Assembly (NCBI GenBank): GCA_016867725.1
Contig: VGIX01000009.1
Span: forward strand, 1-60,126
Length of the DNA stretch: 60,126 bases
Source of the DNA: Candidatus Effluviviaceae Genus I sp.
GTDB lineage: Bacteria > Joyebacterota > Joyebacteria > Joyebacterales > Joyebacteraceae
Direction: 5' to 3'
The notes under the pieces: generated by a model
What the model was told of the DNA's origin: nothing
The model's database searches: none
Seen by the model: the letters and a program-made list of their open reading frames with translations, nothing else
In this document: in pieces, positions 8,591 through 16,032 of the stretch
Layout: every line of letters begins with the position of its first letter
Position numbering within the stretch: position 1 is the first letter of the stretch
Program-made: the position numbers and the translations under genes

Positions 8591-9811
8591 CTAGTCCTCC
8601 GTGAACGCGATGAGCACGCCCGTCCAGTCGAGGGCGCGCGACCCCTGCATGAACGGCGCGATCTCGACGCCCGAGTAGAACCCGAGGAGCGGCATCTTCG
8701 ATCCGATGGTCTGCTGGATGATCGCACCCTCCTCGGCGCCGGCGCCGCAGAAGCCGCTCGTGCGCCCGGCGCAGTCGATGTAGAGCGCGAGGAACGGGTT
8801 GGCCTTCTCGACGCGCTTGAGGAGGTCCGTGGAAATGGCCTGCGCGGACGAGAGCATGTGCTCGTTGCTCCGCCTCATGATCTGGACCTTCTCGCCGGGA
8901 CCGAAGTCGGACTCGAACAGCACGACCGATCCGTCGTTCGGGTTCACGCCGGCGATGAGCCGGTTCATGTAGGCGTTCTCGTCGAACTCGCCGTACGGGT
9001 CGTCGCCCTTGTTGGCGCCGAGCGTGACCAGGAGCGAGTACTGCTGCCAGTCCTTCCCGGCGCCCACGCCGATGATGTCCTCGATGACCGAGAGGGCGGG
9101 CTTGCCGTCGAGCTCCTTCACGACCGGGCCCTCGATGCTCGTGATCGTGTGGTAGTCGCTGGCCGGCTCGCAGCCGTGGCTGATGGCATGATGGATCGAG
9201 CAGTCCCCGGACACCAGGACGCCCACCGCGTGCTGGCGCATCGCGGCGTCGCCGGCGAACACGTGCGACCCGCTCCACTGGTAGTCCTTCATCATGCCGC
9301 CGCCGAGGACCGGAACGTGCGGGCCGGCGAGCCCCGCCTCGACGCCGCGCACGAGCTGGCTCGCCAGGTTCACGCGAAGCGGCTGGGGCGTTCTCACCGA
9401 GTCGTAGAAGAGGAGAATGCCGCGCGAGTCGGGACGGCTGCGTCCCGCGAGGAGCGAGCCCAGCGTCTTGCCGGCCTTCTCCTCCGACTCGTCGAGGCCC
9501 CCGACGGACATCGCGTCGAAGCGGATCGCGCTGGACTTGACGACCGCGACGCCGGCCTCGTACCCACCGTAGCTCGCGCGCTCGTTCGTGATGACGCCGA
9601 CGGCCGTGCCGCCGACGAGCGTCTTCTCGCCGACCACCGACCTCACTGCCTTGAGGAACCCCATCGGATCGTGATTGCCTCCGCAGAAGGCGACGGTGAA
9701 GTCGCTCTGCTCGATGGAGGCGTTCGCCATGGCCTTCTCCGCCGCGCGGCGTCCCGCGTCGCGCGAGTCCGTCGTGTCGGCGAAGCCGACACCTGATCTC
9801 GTCGTTCCCAT
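8591..9811 (-). CDS. FIST-domain signal sensor
   Basis: This 406-residue protein carries the FIST N domain and FIST C domain, a sensory module known from signal-transduction proteins and thought to bind small ligands such as amino acids. Supporting segments include VVGEKTLVGGTAVGVITNE, PVLGGGMMKDY, the C-terminal CAGRTSGFCGAGAEEG and LLGFYSGVEIAPF. ATG at 9811 has a GGGGGGAG ribosome site 5-8 nt upstream. It is followed 2 nt later by a hybrid histidine kinase, a pairing that fits sensor and transmitter made as separate polypeptides. Confidence 0.85.
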   Translation of the reverse strand: MGTTRSGVGFADTTDSRDAGRRAAEKAMANASIEQSDFTVAFCGGNHDPMGFLKAVRSVVGEKTLVGGTAVGVITNERASYGGYEAGVAVVKSSAIRFDAMSVGGLDESEEKAGKTLGSLLAGRSRPDSRGILLFYDSVRTPQPLRVNLASQLVRGVEAGLAGPHVPVLGGGMMKDYQWSGSHVFAGDAAMRQHAVGVLVSGDCSIHHAISHGCEPASDYHTITSIEGPVVKELDGKPALSVIEDIIGVGAGKDWQQYSLLVTLGANKGDDPYGEFDENAYMNRLIAGVNPNDGSVVLFESDFGPGEKVQIMRRSNEHMLSSAQAISTDLLKRVEKANPFLALYIDCAGRTSGFCGAGAEEGAIIQQTIGSKMPLLGFYSGVEIAPFMQGSRALDWTGVLIAFTED

Positions 9812-9829
9812 GCTCTCCCCCCTGCGTGG

Positions 9830-9902
9830 GCGAAGCCGCTCGCGCGGCTCCGCCTGGCCCGTCAGGCGCCGGTGGCTTGAGCGCTGGTCGCCTTGCGCCA
9901 CC
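9830..9902 (-). promoter_or_regulatory. Structured 5' leader of the FIST/kinase operon
   Basis: On the minus strand three hairpins precede the start: GGTGGC pairing with GCCACC (9902-9871), GCCTG pairing with CAGGC around a 6-nt loop (9867-9852), and a 10-bp stem GCGGAGCCGC with a GCGA tetraloop (9853-9830, one G-U pair). The last ends about 10 nt before the GGGGGGAG ribosome site. It matches no riboswitch class I can recognise. The second and third hairpins share two bases, so they may be alternative folds. Confidence 0.4.
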
Positions 9903-10018
9903 CGCCGCCTGTGCTCTCCGTCGCCCTTGTGGAAGCCTCGGCAGGCCTGTCAAAGCAAGAGGCGTTCCACGGGGTGTCGCTGAGAGGCCCACGGATAGGG
10001 CGGTTCATGGGGTCGCGC

Positions 10019-10055
10019 CCGGGGGCGGAGCCCGGAGACCGGGGGCGGAGCCCGG
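10019..10055. repeat. Two 17-bp direct repeats, 20-bp period
   Basis: CCGGGGGCGGAGCCCGG occurs at 10019-10035 and again at 10039-10055 with 3 nt between. Each copy is itself partly palindromic (CCGGG/CCCGG). The 20-bp spacing is close to two helical turns. They lie about 65-100 nt upstream of the TTGACA in front of the FIST gene, a usual place for activator sites. Confidence 0.5.
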
Positions 10056-10156
10056 ACGGTGGCAGGATGCAAGCGCGGCGGGCCAGGAGCGGGGCAGGCA
10101 GGTCAACTTCTGAACACCAGAGCCGGGCCCCCATGCCGCGGCCCCCGGACGCACGA

Positions 10157-10185
10157 CGGCGGGCCGGCGCTGGGCCGGCCCGCCG
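10157..10185 (-). terminator. Hairpin after the radical SAM gene
   Basis: A perfect 12-bp stem (CGGCGGGCCGGC with its complement) around a 5-nt loop starts 23 nt after the stop codon of the KamA-family gene. No T-run follows on the minus strand. Its position suggests a terminator. Confidence 0.55.
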
Positions 10186-10208
10186 CCATGGCGGCATGCC
10201 CGGGGTCC

Positions 10209-11282
10209 TCAGCTCCTACGAGGCTCGTCGGCGGCGCTGGACGGGACGGCCGACGGCGTCCGCTCTCGGTTCATGAGATGGACCGCCTCCTTCTCCGGCG
10301 ACCACCCCATCATGCGCACCTTGTCGCCGCGCGCGATGGTGATGAGGTGCGGCACGCAGAAGCCCGAGGTCTTGTTCTCGAGAGCGCCGATGAGCTCGGC
10401 TGCCCTCTCACCTCCGATCATGAAGTGCTCCGCCCCCGGCGCGCGGATGCCCCAGATCGCGTAGTACGGCAGCACGCGGAGGGCCGCGAGCCGCTCGTAG
10501 AGCCGCCGGAGCGTCTCCGGGTCGTCGTTGACCCCGCGCAGGATGGGGCCCTGCTGCAGGAGGACGATCCCGGCGTCCGCGAGCATCGAGATGCCCTGCT
10601 CGAGCTCCGGCGTGATCTCCCTCGGATGCACGAACGAGAACGTGAGATAGAGCGGCCTGTGCTCGGCGAGCATCCTCACGAGATCCGGCGTGATGCGCGA
10701 CGGGATGTAGATCGGGAAGCGCGTCGTGATCCTGACGATCTGCACGTGGCGTATCGCGCGCACGGACGAGACCCAGTAGTGGAGCTCCTCGTCGCTCAGG
10801 ATGAGCGGCTCGCCGCCCGTGATGACGACGTCGCGTATGGACTGGTCGCGCCGGATGTAGTCGAGCGCCCGCTCCCCCTGATCGTGCGAGAGGTGCATCA
10901 CCTTCCGTCCCTTGCGGAAGCAGAAGCGGCAGTGCGACGGGCACGAGAGCGTGGGGATGAGCAGCAACTTGCCGGGATACCTGTGGACGATCCCCGGCAC
11001 GGGCTGGTACCGCGCCTCGTCGGCGTGGACGTCGTCGTCCTTCTCCCCGGGGCGGTGCTTGAGCTCGTCGAGCAGGGGCACCACCGTGCGGCGCAGCGGG
11101 TCGTCCGGGTCGCTCGGGTCGATCAGCGACAGGTAGTGGCGCGAGACCATGAGGCGATAGACGCCCTCCAGGGAGTCGATCGCCTTCTTCTCGCCCTCGG
11201 TGAGTCTGATGATCTGCGAGAGCTCGGCGCCCGTCGTCACGACGCGGGCGAGCTCCCGCTGCCACTCCTGGCGTCTCGGCAT
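10209..11282 (-). CDS. KamA-family radical SAM enzyme, divergent
   Basis: This 357-residue protein belongs to the radical SAM family of lysine 2,3-aminomutase (KamA) and EpmB. The 4Fe-4S cysteines are C114, C118 and C121 (CPSHCRFCFRKGR). Other shared features are PVPGIVHRYPGKLLLIP, the SAM-binding VVITGGEPLILSDEE and ILRGVND. The Asp that binds the substrate lysine in KamA and EpmB, just before the HF motif, is absent: YYAIWGIRAPGAEHF. The substrate may therefore not be lysine. ATG at 11282 has AGGAGG 5 nt upstream. It is preceded by a U-run hairpin that may act as an attenuator. PLP use is assumed from the family. Confidence 0.78.
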   Translation of the reverse strand: MPRRQEWQRELARVVTTGAELSQIIRLTEGEKKAIDSLEGVYRLMVSRHYLSLIDPSDPDDPLRRTVVPLLDELKHRPGEKDDDVHADEARYQPVPGIVHRYPGKLLLIPTLSCPSHCRFCFRKGRKVMHLSHDQGERALDYIRRDQSIRDVVITGGEPLILSDEELHYWVSSVRAIRHVQIVRITTRFPIYIPSRITPDLVRMLAEHRPLYLTFSFVHPREITPELEQGISMLADAGIVLLQQGPILRGVNDDPETLRRLYERLAALRVLPYYAIWGIRAPGAEHFMIGGERAAELIGALENKTSGFCVPHLITIARGDKVRMMGWSPEKEAVHLMNRERTPSAVPSSAADEPRRS

Positions 11283-11325
11283 CGTTCCTCCTGGTGCTGT
11301 TGGAAGCGGGCAGGGACCGCCCACC

Positions 11326-11371
11326 AAAAAAAAACCGCGACGCGCGGCCGCCCTTTCGGGAGCCGTGCGCG
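11326..11371 (-). terminator. Intrinsic terminator or attenuator upstream of the radical SAM gene
   Basis: On the minus strand a GC-rich hairpin with a CCC-GAAA-GGG tip and a CGCGC/GCGCG base (11371-11341) is followed by a short CCGCG repeat and nine T residues (11334-11326). This is the only clean U-run terminator seen in the window. It lies 112 nt after the tautomerase stop and 44 nt before the radical SAM start. A second stem, ACGCGGGGC with GCCCCGCGT, sits at 11391-11421. Confidence 0.68.
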
Positions 11372-11483
11372 CGGTAGCCGACTTCAACCGACGCGGGGCG
11401 CAGTCTAGAGCTGCCCCGCGTTCCGTGTCCAGTCCTAAGTTGTGAGTTCAGTCAAGGGGAGCTTGAACGACATCCTGCCGCGG

Positions 11484-11675
11484 TCATGGGGAGGACTTCG
11501 AGAACGGGCGGCCTCCCCTGCCCCAGTCGGTCTTGGGCACATCGCGGATGATGATCTCGATGGCGTCGGGCGGCGCTCCGCAGGAGCGCGAGAGGGCGTC
11601 CGTCACCTCGCGGATGATCCTCTCCTTGACCTCTTCGCTGCGGCCCGGCCACAGCGTGATCTCGACGAGCGGCAT
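11484..11675 (-). CDS. 4-oxalocrotonate tautomerase family protein
   Basis: This 63-residue protein starts MPLVEITLWPGRSEEVKERI, the classic 4-oxalocrotonate tautomerase fold, in which the proline exposed after Met removal is the catalytic base. The length matches the family (about 60-80). AGGAG lies 9 nt upstream of ATG at 11675. The C-terminal end WGRGGRPFSKSSP is longer than in the minimal enzyme. Members of this family tautomerise varied keto-enol substrates, so the true substrate is open. It is the last gene of the argF-dapF-dapA run. Confidence 0.83.
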   Translation of the reverse strand: MPLVEITLWPGRSEEVKERIIREVTDALSRSCGAPPDAIEIIIRDVPKTDWGRGGRPFSKSSP

Positions 11676-11745
11676 GTCGCTTCTCTCCTTCCCTTCCTGG
11701 GCGCTCACGCGGCCCCGCGCCGGCGGCGCCACGGTCACGCGCGGG

Positions 11746-12627
11746 TCACGCGCCTCCGCCGAGCGCCTCACGCATGAGGTCGATCCCGCGGGCCATCCGC
11801 TGTCGGCTCTCGGCGGTCACCTCGGCGAGCGGCGGCCGGAGCTCCCCGCTCTCGATGAGCCCGAGCGCGGCCATGGCGTGCTTGACCGGCCCGGGGTTCG
11901 CCTCCACGAAGAGCGCCCGCGCGATCGGCCAGAGCCTCGCGTGGAGTTCGGCGGCCTTCGCCGGGTCGCCCGGGTACGCGCCGACCATCTCCGCGACGAG
12001 CCGCGGTACGACGTTCGAGGCGACGGAGACCACGCCCTTCGCTCCGACGGACAGCATCGGAAGCGTGAGCGGGTCGTCGCCGGAGAGGACCGTGATGTCG
12101 CACAGCGAGAGGATCGCGCTCACCTGATCGAGAGACCCCGAGGCCTCCTTCACCGCGACGATGCGGGGGATCTCGGCGAGGCGCGCGATCGTCTCGGGGA
12201 GCATGTTCACGCCCGTTCTCGAGGGGACGTTGTAGAGGACGATGGGGATCTCGGCTGCCTCGGCGACGGCGCGGTAGTGGCGGTACTGGCCCTCGGGCGA
12301 CGGCCTGTTGTAGTAGGGCGTGATGACGAGCGCGCCGCGCGCGCCGGCGCGCTGGGCCGCGAGCGTGAGCTCGACGGTCCCGCGCGTCGAGTTCGTCCCC
12401 GTGCCGGGGACGACCGGCATCGCGTCGCCGACCTCCTCGAGGCAGACGGCGAGGACGCGCGCCCGCTCGTCCGCGGTGAGCGTGGCCGCCTCGCCGGTGC
12501 ATCCGGTCGGCACCACGCCCGACACGCCGGCGGCGCGCTGCGCCCGCAGGAGCTTCCTCAGGGACCGCTCGTCGAGCTCACCGTCCTTCATCGGTGTGAC
12601 GAGCGCCGTCAAGCATCCGCTGAACAT
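11746..12627 (-). CDS. dapA: 4-hydroxy-tetrahydrodipicolinate synthase
   Basis: DapA condenses pyruvate with aspartate semialdehyde, the first committed step of the diaminopimelate pathway. The 293-residue TIM-barrel protein shows the family elements GCTGEAATLTADE, ITPYYNRPSPEGQYRHY (catalytic Tyr), YNVPSRTG and the Schiff-base Lys in IVAVKEASG. GGGAGG stands before ATG at 12627. It lies 14 nt after dapF. Confidence 0.95.
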   Translation of the reverse strand: MFSGCLTALVTPMKDGELDERSLRKLLRAQRAAGVSGVVPTGCTGEAATLTADERARVLAVCLEEVGDAMPVVPGTGTNSTRGTVELTLAAQRAGARGALVITPYYNRPSPEGQYRHYRAVAEAAEIPIVLYNVPSRTGVNMLPETIARLAEIPRIVAVKEASGSLDQVSAILSLCDITVLSGDDPLTLPMLSVGAKGVVSVASNVVPRLVAEMVGAYPGDPAKAAELHARLWPIARALFVEANPGPVKHAMAALGLIESGELRPPLAEVTAESRQRMARGIDLMREALGGGA

Positions 12628-12641
12628 GGCACGCCTCCCGG

Positions 12642-13454
12642 TCAGCCCTCGGAGCGCTCGATCTCGCCGCGGTACACGATGACGGCGTCGCCCGTGAGCG
12701 TGACGTCGCAGAATCCCAGGTCGCTCATGTAGAAGCCGACGACGAGCGGGCCGCCGCGCGTCCTCACGGTCACCGGCGGCCTCACGCGGCCGAGGGCGGC
12801 CATCACGACCGCCGCGGCCACGGCGCCGGTGCCGCAGGCGAGGGTCTCGTCTTCCACTCCACGCTCGTAGGTGCGCAGCGCGATGGCGCTCCCGTCGAGG
12901 ACCGTCACGAAGTCCGCGTTGGTCCCGTCCGGCAGGAACGCGTCGTGGTGCCTCACGGCGTGCCCCGTCTCGACGACCGGGACCGCCTCGAGGTCCTCGA
13001 CCTCGATCACGGCGTGCGGGACGCCCGTGTTCACCCTGTGGACGGTGAGCTTCTCCGCCCGCAGCCTCAGGCGCTGGTCGAGGAGCATGGCGCGGGGCTC
13101 GGTCATCGAGAGCCGGACGAGATCGCCGGCGATCACGGCCCGGTGCACGCCGGAGCGGCTCTCGAACTCCATCTCGTCGCCGACGATCCCGAGGTCGTGC
13201 GCGAACCGCGCGATGCAGCGCGCGCCGTTGCCGCACATGTCCGCCTCGCTGCCGTCGGCGTTGAAGTACCGCATGCGGAAGTCGCACCTCGTGCTGGGCA
13301 CGAGGAGCAGGAGGCCGTCGGCGCCCACCGACACGCGCCGCCGGCACAGCTCCCTGGCAAGCTCCCTTGCGTCGTCGCCGAGCGTGTTCGTCCGGTCGTC
13401 GATGACGACGAAGTCGTTGCCCGCCCCCGTCATCTTCGCGAACGAGAGCCTCAC
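12642..13454 (-). CDS. dapF: Diaminopimelate epimerase
   Basis: DapF converts LL- to meso-diaminopimelate for lysine and peptidoglycan. The 270-residue protein shows FAKMTGAGNDFVVIDDR at the start, and both catalytic cysteines in ADMCGNGARCIARF and ETLACGTGAVAAA. The GTG start overlaps the stop of the upstream lipoprotein gene (GTGA), so translation is likely coupled. dapA follows directly. Confidence 0.95.
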   Translation of the reverse strand: MRLSFAKMTGAGNDFVVIDDRTNTLGDDARELARELCRRRVSVGADGLLLLVPSTRCDFRMRYFNADGSEADMCGNGARCIARFAHDLGIVGDEMEFESRSGVHRAVIAGDLVRLSMTEPRAMLLDQRLRLRAEKLTVHRVNTGVPHAVIEVEDLEAVPVVETGHAVRHHDAFLPDGTNADFVTVLDGSAIALRTYERGVEDETLACGTGAVAAAVVMAALGRVRPPVTVRTRGGPLVVGFYMSDLGFCDVTLTGDAVIVYRGEIERSEG

Positions 13455-14254
13455 TGCGCGCCTCCCTCTCCCGCGCGGGGCGGCCCGAGCGCGATGCTGA
13501 TGCCGACCGCGGAGTCCCCCGGAGCCGCCACGAGCGCGGCCCCGTCGACGGCCGCCCCGGTCTCCCGCGACGGGTCGTATCGGCCGTCGCGGTCGGCGTC
13601 GAGGAACGCGACGAGCGAGTAGGGCGCCCGCGACGCGCGCACGCGGGCGAACCGGAAGCCGCCGTCGGCGCCCGACAGCGCCGCGCGCCCGCTGGGCGCG
13701 AGACGCCCCGTCGAGTCGGCCGCCGCCGGCGCCGCCAGCAACCACACGGTGGCTCCCGCGACAGGGGCGCCGTCCTTCCCGACGTCGCCCGCCACGACGC
13801 AGTCGTCCACGACCGGCCCTGTGGAGAACGCGAAGGACGCCGCGGCGGCCATCGGCACGCCGTGGTCGTCCTGCGCGCCCGCACCCACGGTCACCACGAA
13901 CGTGGTCGAGTCCGGGAGTTCCGCTGCCGGGGTCGCCAACAGCGCCGGGCCCCGCCAGCGCATCCGCCCCAGCGCCGTCGGCGGGAACACTGCTAGGGCC
14001 CGTTCGACGGTCGTCCTGTTCATCTCCTCGCTGAACTCGACCTCGATGGGCGTCGCCGGCGGCACGAGCGTCGCGCCGTCGGCGGGCGCCGTGCGGACCA
14101 CATGCGGCGGCGTCTCGTCCGGGGGCCCGCCGCCGGGCAGCCCTGGCCGGGCGCACCCCGCGGCAAGCACCGCGGCGGCGGCCAGCGCGATCGCCCCGGC
14201 GCAGGCCGCCGCGCTACCGACCCATGAGCTCGACCATGATGGCCTTCTGAGCAT
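13451..14254 (-). CDS. Ig-like domain lipoprotein
   Basis: This 267-residue protein has a long hydrophobic signal and lipobox VLAAGC (Cys about residue 34). A bacterial Ig-like region of the Big_5 kind follows (PPHVVRTAPADGATLVPP, EVEFSEEMNRTTVERAL). The C-terminal beta domain contains a calcium-loop-like FLDADRDGRYDPSRETG. Proteins of this style are common in FCB-group genomes and are surface or periplasmic, with no known enzymatic role. The only standard start, ATG 14254, overlaps the argF end by 41 nt. Confidence 0.7.
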   Translation of the reverse strand: MLRRPSWSSSWVGSAAACAGAIALAAAAVLAAGCARPGLPGGGPPDETPPHVVRTAPADGATLVPPATPIEVEFSEEMNRTTVERALAVFPPTALGRMRWRGPALLATPAAELPDSTTFVVTVGAGAQDDHGVPMAAAASFAFSTGPVVDDCVVAGDVGKDGAPVAGATVWLLAAPAAADSTGRLAPSGRAALSGADGGFRFARVRASRAPYSLVAFLDADRDGRYDPSRETGAAVDGAALVAAPGDSAVGISIALGPPRAGEGGAQ

Positions 14255-15113
14255 GCAGCCTGTTCTCCGCCTCGTCGAAGACCGCGGACTGCGGCCCGTC
14301 GATGACCTCGTCGGTGATCTCCTCGCCGCGGTGCGCCGGCAGGCAGTGGAGCACGATGGCGTCGCGCTTCGCGCGCGCGAGGAGCCCCGCGTTGACCTGG
14401 TACGGGCGGAAGTGCGCGTCGCGCTCCTTCTTCTCGGCCTCCTGCCCCATGCTCGTCCAGACGTCGGTGTACACGACGTCGGCGCCCGCCACGGCCGCAG
14501 CCGGATCGCTCAGCGCCTTCACGTTCCCGCCGCGCTTCCTCGCGGCGGCGAGCACGCCGGCGTCGGGCTCGTACCCGGACGGCCCCGCGATGCGCAGCTC
14601 GAAGCCGAGCACGCCCGAGGCCTCCACCCACGAGTTGGCCACGTTGTTGCCGTCGCCGACGAACGCCACGACCATCGTCGAGAGGTCCTTGCCTCGCTCG
14701 CGGCACGTCAGGAGGTCGCCCATGATCTGGCAGGGATGCAGCAGGTCCGTGAGGCCGTTGATCACCGGCACGTCCGCGGCCTCCGCGAGCTCGACGCAGT
14801 TCGAGTGCGCGAACGTCCTGATCATGATCCCGTGCACGTAGCGCGACATGACCTTCCCGACGTCGTAGATGGACTCGCGCTGCCCCATCTTGATCTCGGC
14901 GTCGGTCACGTACATGGGGTGGCCGCCGAGTTCATACACGCCGATCTCGAAGCTCACGCGCGTCCTGAGCGACGGCTTGTGGAAGACGAGCGCCACCGTC
15001 CTTCCCCGAAGCTCCTGGCTCGGCCCCCTCTTCCTCTTGAGCTCCGCGGCGAGGTCGAGCAGCGCGAGCATCCCGGCGCGGTCAAGGTCGGCGAACGACA
15101 CGAAATCCGTCAC
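14214..15113 (-). CDS. argF: Ornithine carbamoyltransferase
   Basis: ArgF makes citrulline from ornithine and carbamoyl phosphate for arginine synthesis. The 299-residue protein has the carbamoyl-phosphate loop as PSLRTRVSFE (the S-x-R-T-R variant also seen in some thermophile enzymes), HPCQIMGDLLT, DVWTSMGQE and the OTC signature HCLPAHRGEEIT. These favour OTC over aspartate carbamoyltransferase. GTG at 15113 has GGAGGG just upstream. No other arginine gene is in the window. Confidence 0.92.
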   Translation of the reverse strand: MTDFVSFADLDRAGMLALLDLAAELKRKRGPSQELRGRTVALVFHKPSLRTRVSFEIGVYELGGHPMYVTDAEIKMGQRESIYDVGKVMSRYVHGIMIRTFAHSNCVELAEAADVPVINGLTDLLHPCQIMGDLLTCRERGKDLSTMVVAFVGDGNNVANSWVEASGVLGFELRIAGPSGYEPDAGVLAAARKRGGNVKALSDPAAAVAGADVVYTDVWTSMGQEAEKKERDAHFRPYQVNAGLLARAKRDAIVLHCLPAHRGEEITDEVIDGPQSAVFDEAENRLHAQKAIMVELMGR

Positions 15114-15129
15114 GCTTCCCTCCGGTTCA

Positions 15130-16032
15130 TCAGGCCCGCGGGTGCGCCCGCCGGTACACTTCCTTCAGGCGCTCCGTCGTCACGTGCGTGTAGATCTGCG
15201 TGCTCGAGAGGCTGGCGTGTCCCAGGAGCTCCTGCACGGCGCGCAGGTCGGCGCCCGCGTTCAGCATGTGCGTGGCGAACGTGTGCCTGAGCACGTGGGG
15301 GCTCACCCGCCTCGCCTCGGAGACCCTCGCAAGCTCTCTGGCGACGATCCTCTGCACCGTCCGCCCGCAGAGGCGCGCCCCCGACGGTCCCGCGAACACC
15401 GCGTCCCCGCGCGACGAGCGCCCGGACGCGGCGAGGTGACGCCTGACGGCGTCGGCCGCGGCGCGGCCGAACGGGACGATGCGCTCGCGGCGCCCCTTGC
15501 CCATCACGCGCACCGTCCGCCCCGCGAAGTCGAGGTCGCCGATCCTGAGGGCCGTGAGCTCGGACAGCCGGACGCCGGTGCTGTAGAAGAGCTCGAGGAT
15601 CGCCCGGTCGCGAAGCGCCGCGGGGGCGTTCCCGGGCGCGGCGCCGAAGAGCCGCTCGGTCTCGCCCGCCGACAGGAAGACCGGGAGCCTTCTCTCCAGC
15701 TTCGGCCCCGCGAGGCCGACGGTCGGGTTCGTCTCGATGACGCCCTCGGAGGCGAGGTACCTCGCGAAGGACTTGAGCGCGGCCAGCTTGCGCCGCACCG
15801 ACCTCCGCGCGAAGCGCGACGCGGCGAGCGAGGCGACGAACCTCCGCGTCGCCCGGGGCGTCAGGTGCGCGACCGTCGGCTCCTCGTCGCGCGCGAGGTC
15901 CACGAGGAACCGCCGGAACTGCTCGAGGTCCCTCCGGTAGGCGGAGAGCGTGTGGGGCGAGAGGTTGCGCGTCTCGAGCTCGGCGGCGAACGCCTCGGCG
16001 AGCTTCGCGATCGTCCTAGGCTTCCTCGTCAC
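15130..16032 (-). CDS. XerC/XerD-type tyrosine recombinase
   Basis: This 300-residue site-specific recombinase has the usual Xer size and two-domain plan. The catalytic residues are visible: Arg in STGVRLSEL, HxxR in SPHVLRHTFATHML, His in ELLGHASLSSTQIY and the nucleophile Tyr in the same segment. Xer proteins resolve chromosome dimers at dif with FtsK, which is also in this window. Position next to topA, with no phage genes around, favours the housekeeping role. Whether it is XerC or XerD cannot be told. The GTG start overlaps the topA end by 17 nt. Confidence 0.88.
   Translation of the reverse strand: MTRKPRTIAKLAEAFAAELETRNLSPHTLSAYRRDLEQFRRFLVDLARDEEPTVAHLTPRATRRFVASLAASRFARRSVRRKLAALKSFARYLASEGVIETNPTVGLAGPKLERRLPVFLSAGETERLFGAAPGNAPAALRDRAILELFYSTGVRLSELTALRIGDLDFAGRTVRVMGKGRRERIVPFGRAAADAVRRHLAASGRSSRGDAVFAGPSGARLCGRTVQRIVARELARVSEARRVSPHVLRHTFATHMLNAGADLRAVQELLGHASLSSTQIYTHVTTERLKEVYRRAHPRA

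Larger units (their letters stand above)
9812..10208. other. 397-base non-coding region upstream of FIST gene
   Basis: No convincing gene lies here. It holds the terminator hairpin of the radical SAM gene (10157-10185), a pair of 17-bp direct repeats (10019-10055), a TTGACA on the minus strand at 9953-9948 with only a poor -10 (ACAAGG) 17 nt on, and a hairpin-rich leader (9830-9902) before the FIST start. The order repeats, TTGACA, leader, gene suggests a regulated promoter for the FIST/kinase pair. Confidence 0.5.

Noticed and set aside
9812-9960. Cyclic di-GMP or glycine riboswitch upstream of the FIST gene
   Set aside because: Short resemblances (GCACAGG, GGCGCAAGG, GGAGAG) exist, but the conserved cores of these classes are not present in order.
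10209-11282. EpmB (EF-P beta-lysylation) assignment
   Set aside because: efp is in the window, but the enzyme lacks the lysine-binding Asp, is far from efp and no EpmA is seen.
15130-16032. Phage or integron integrase
   Set aside because: Size and context next to topA fit a housekeeping Xer protein, and no att sites, tRNA junction or phage genes are nearby.
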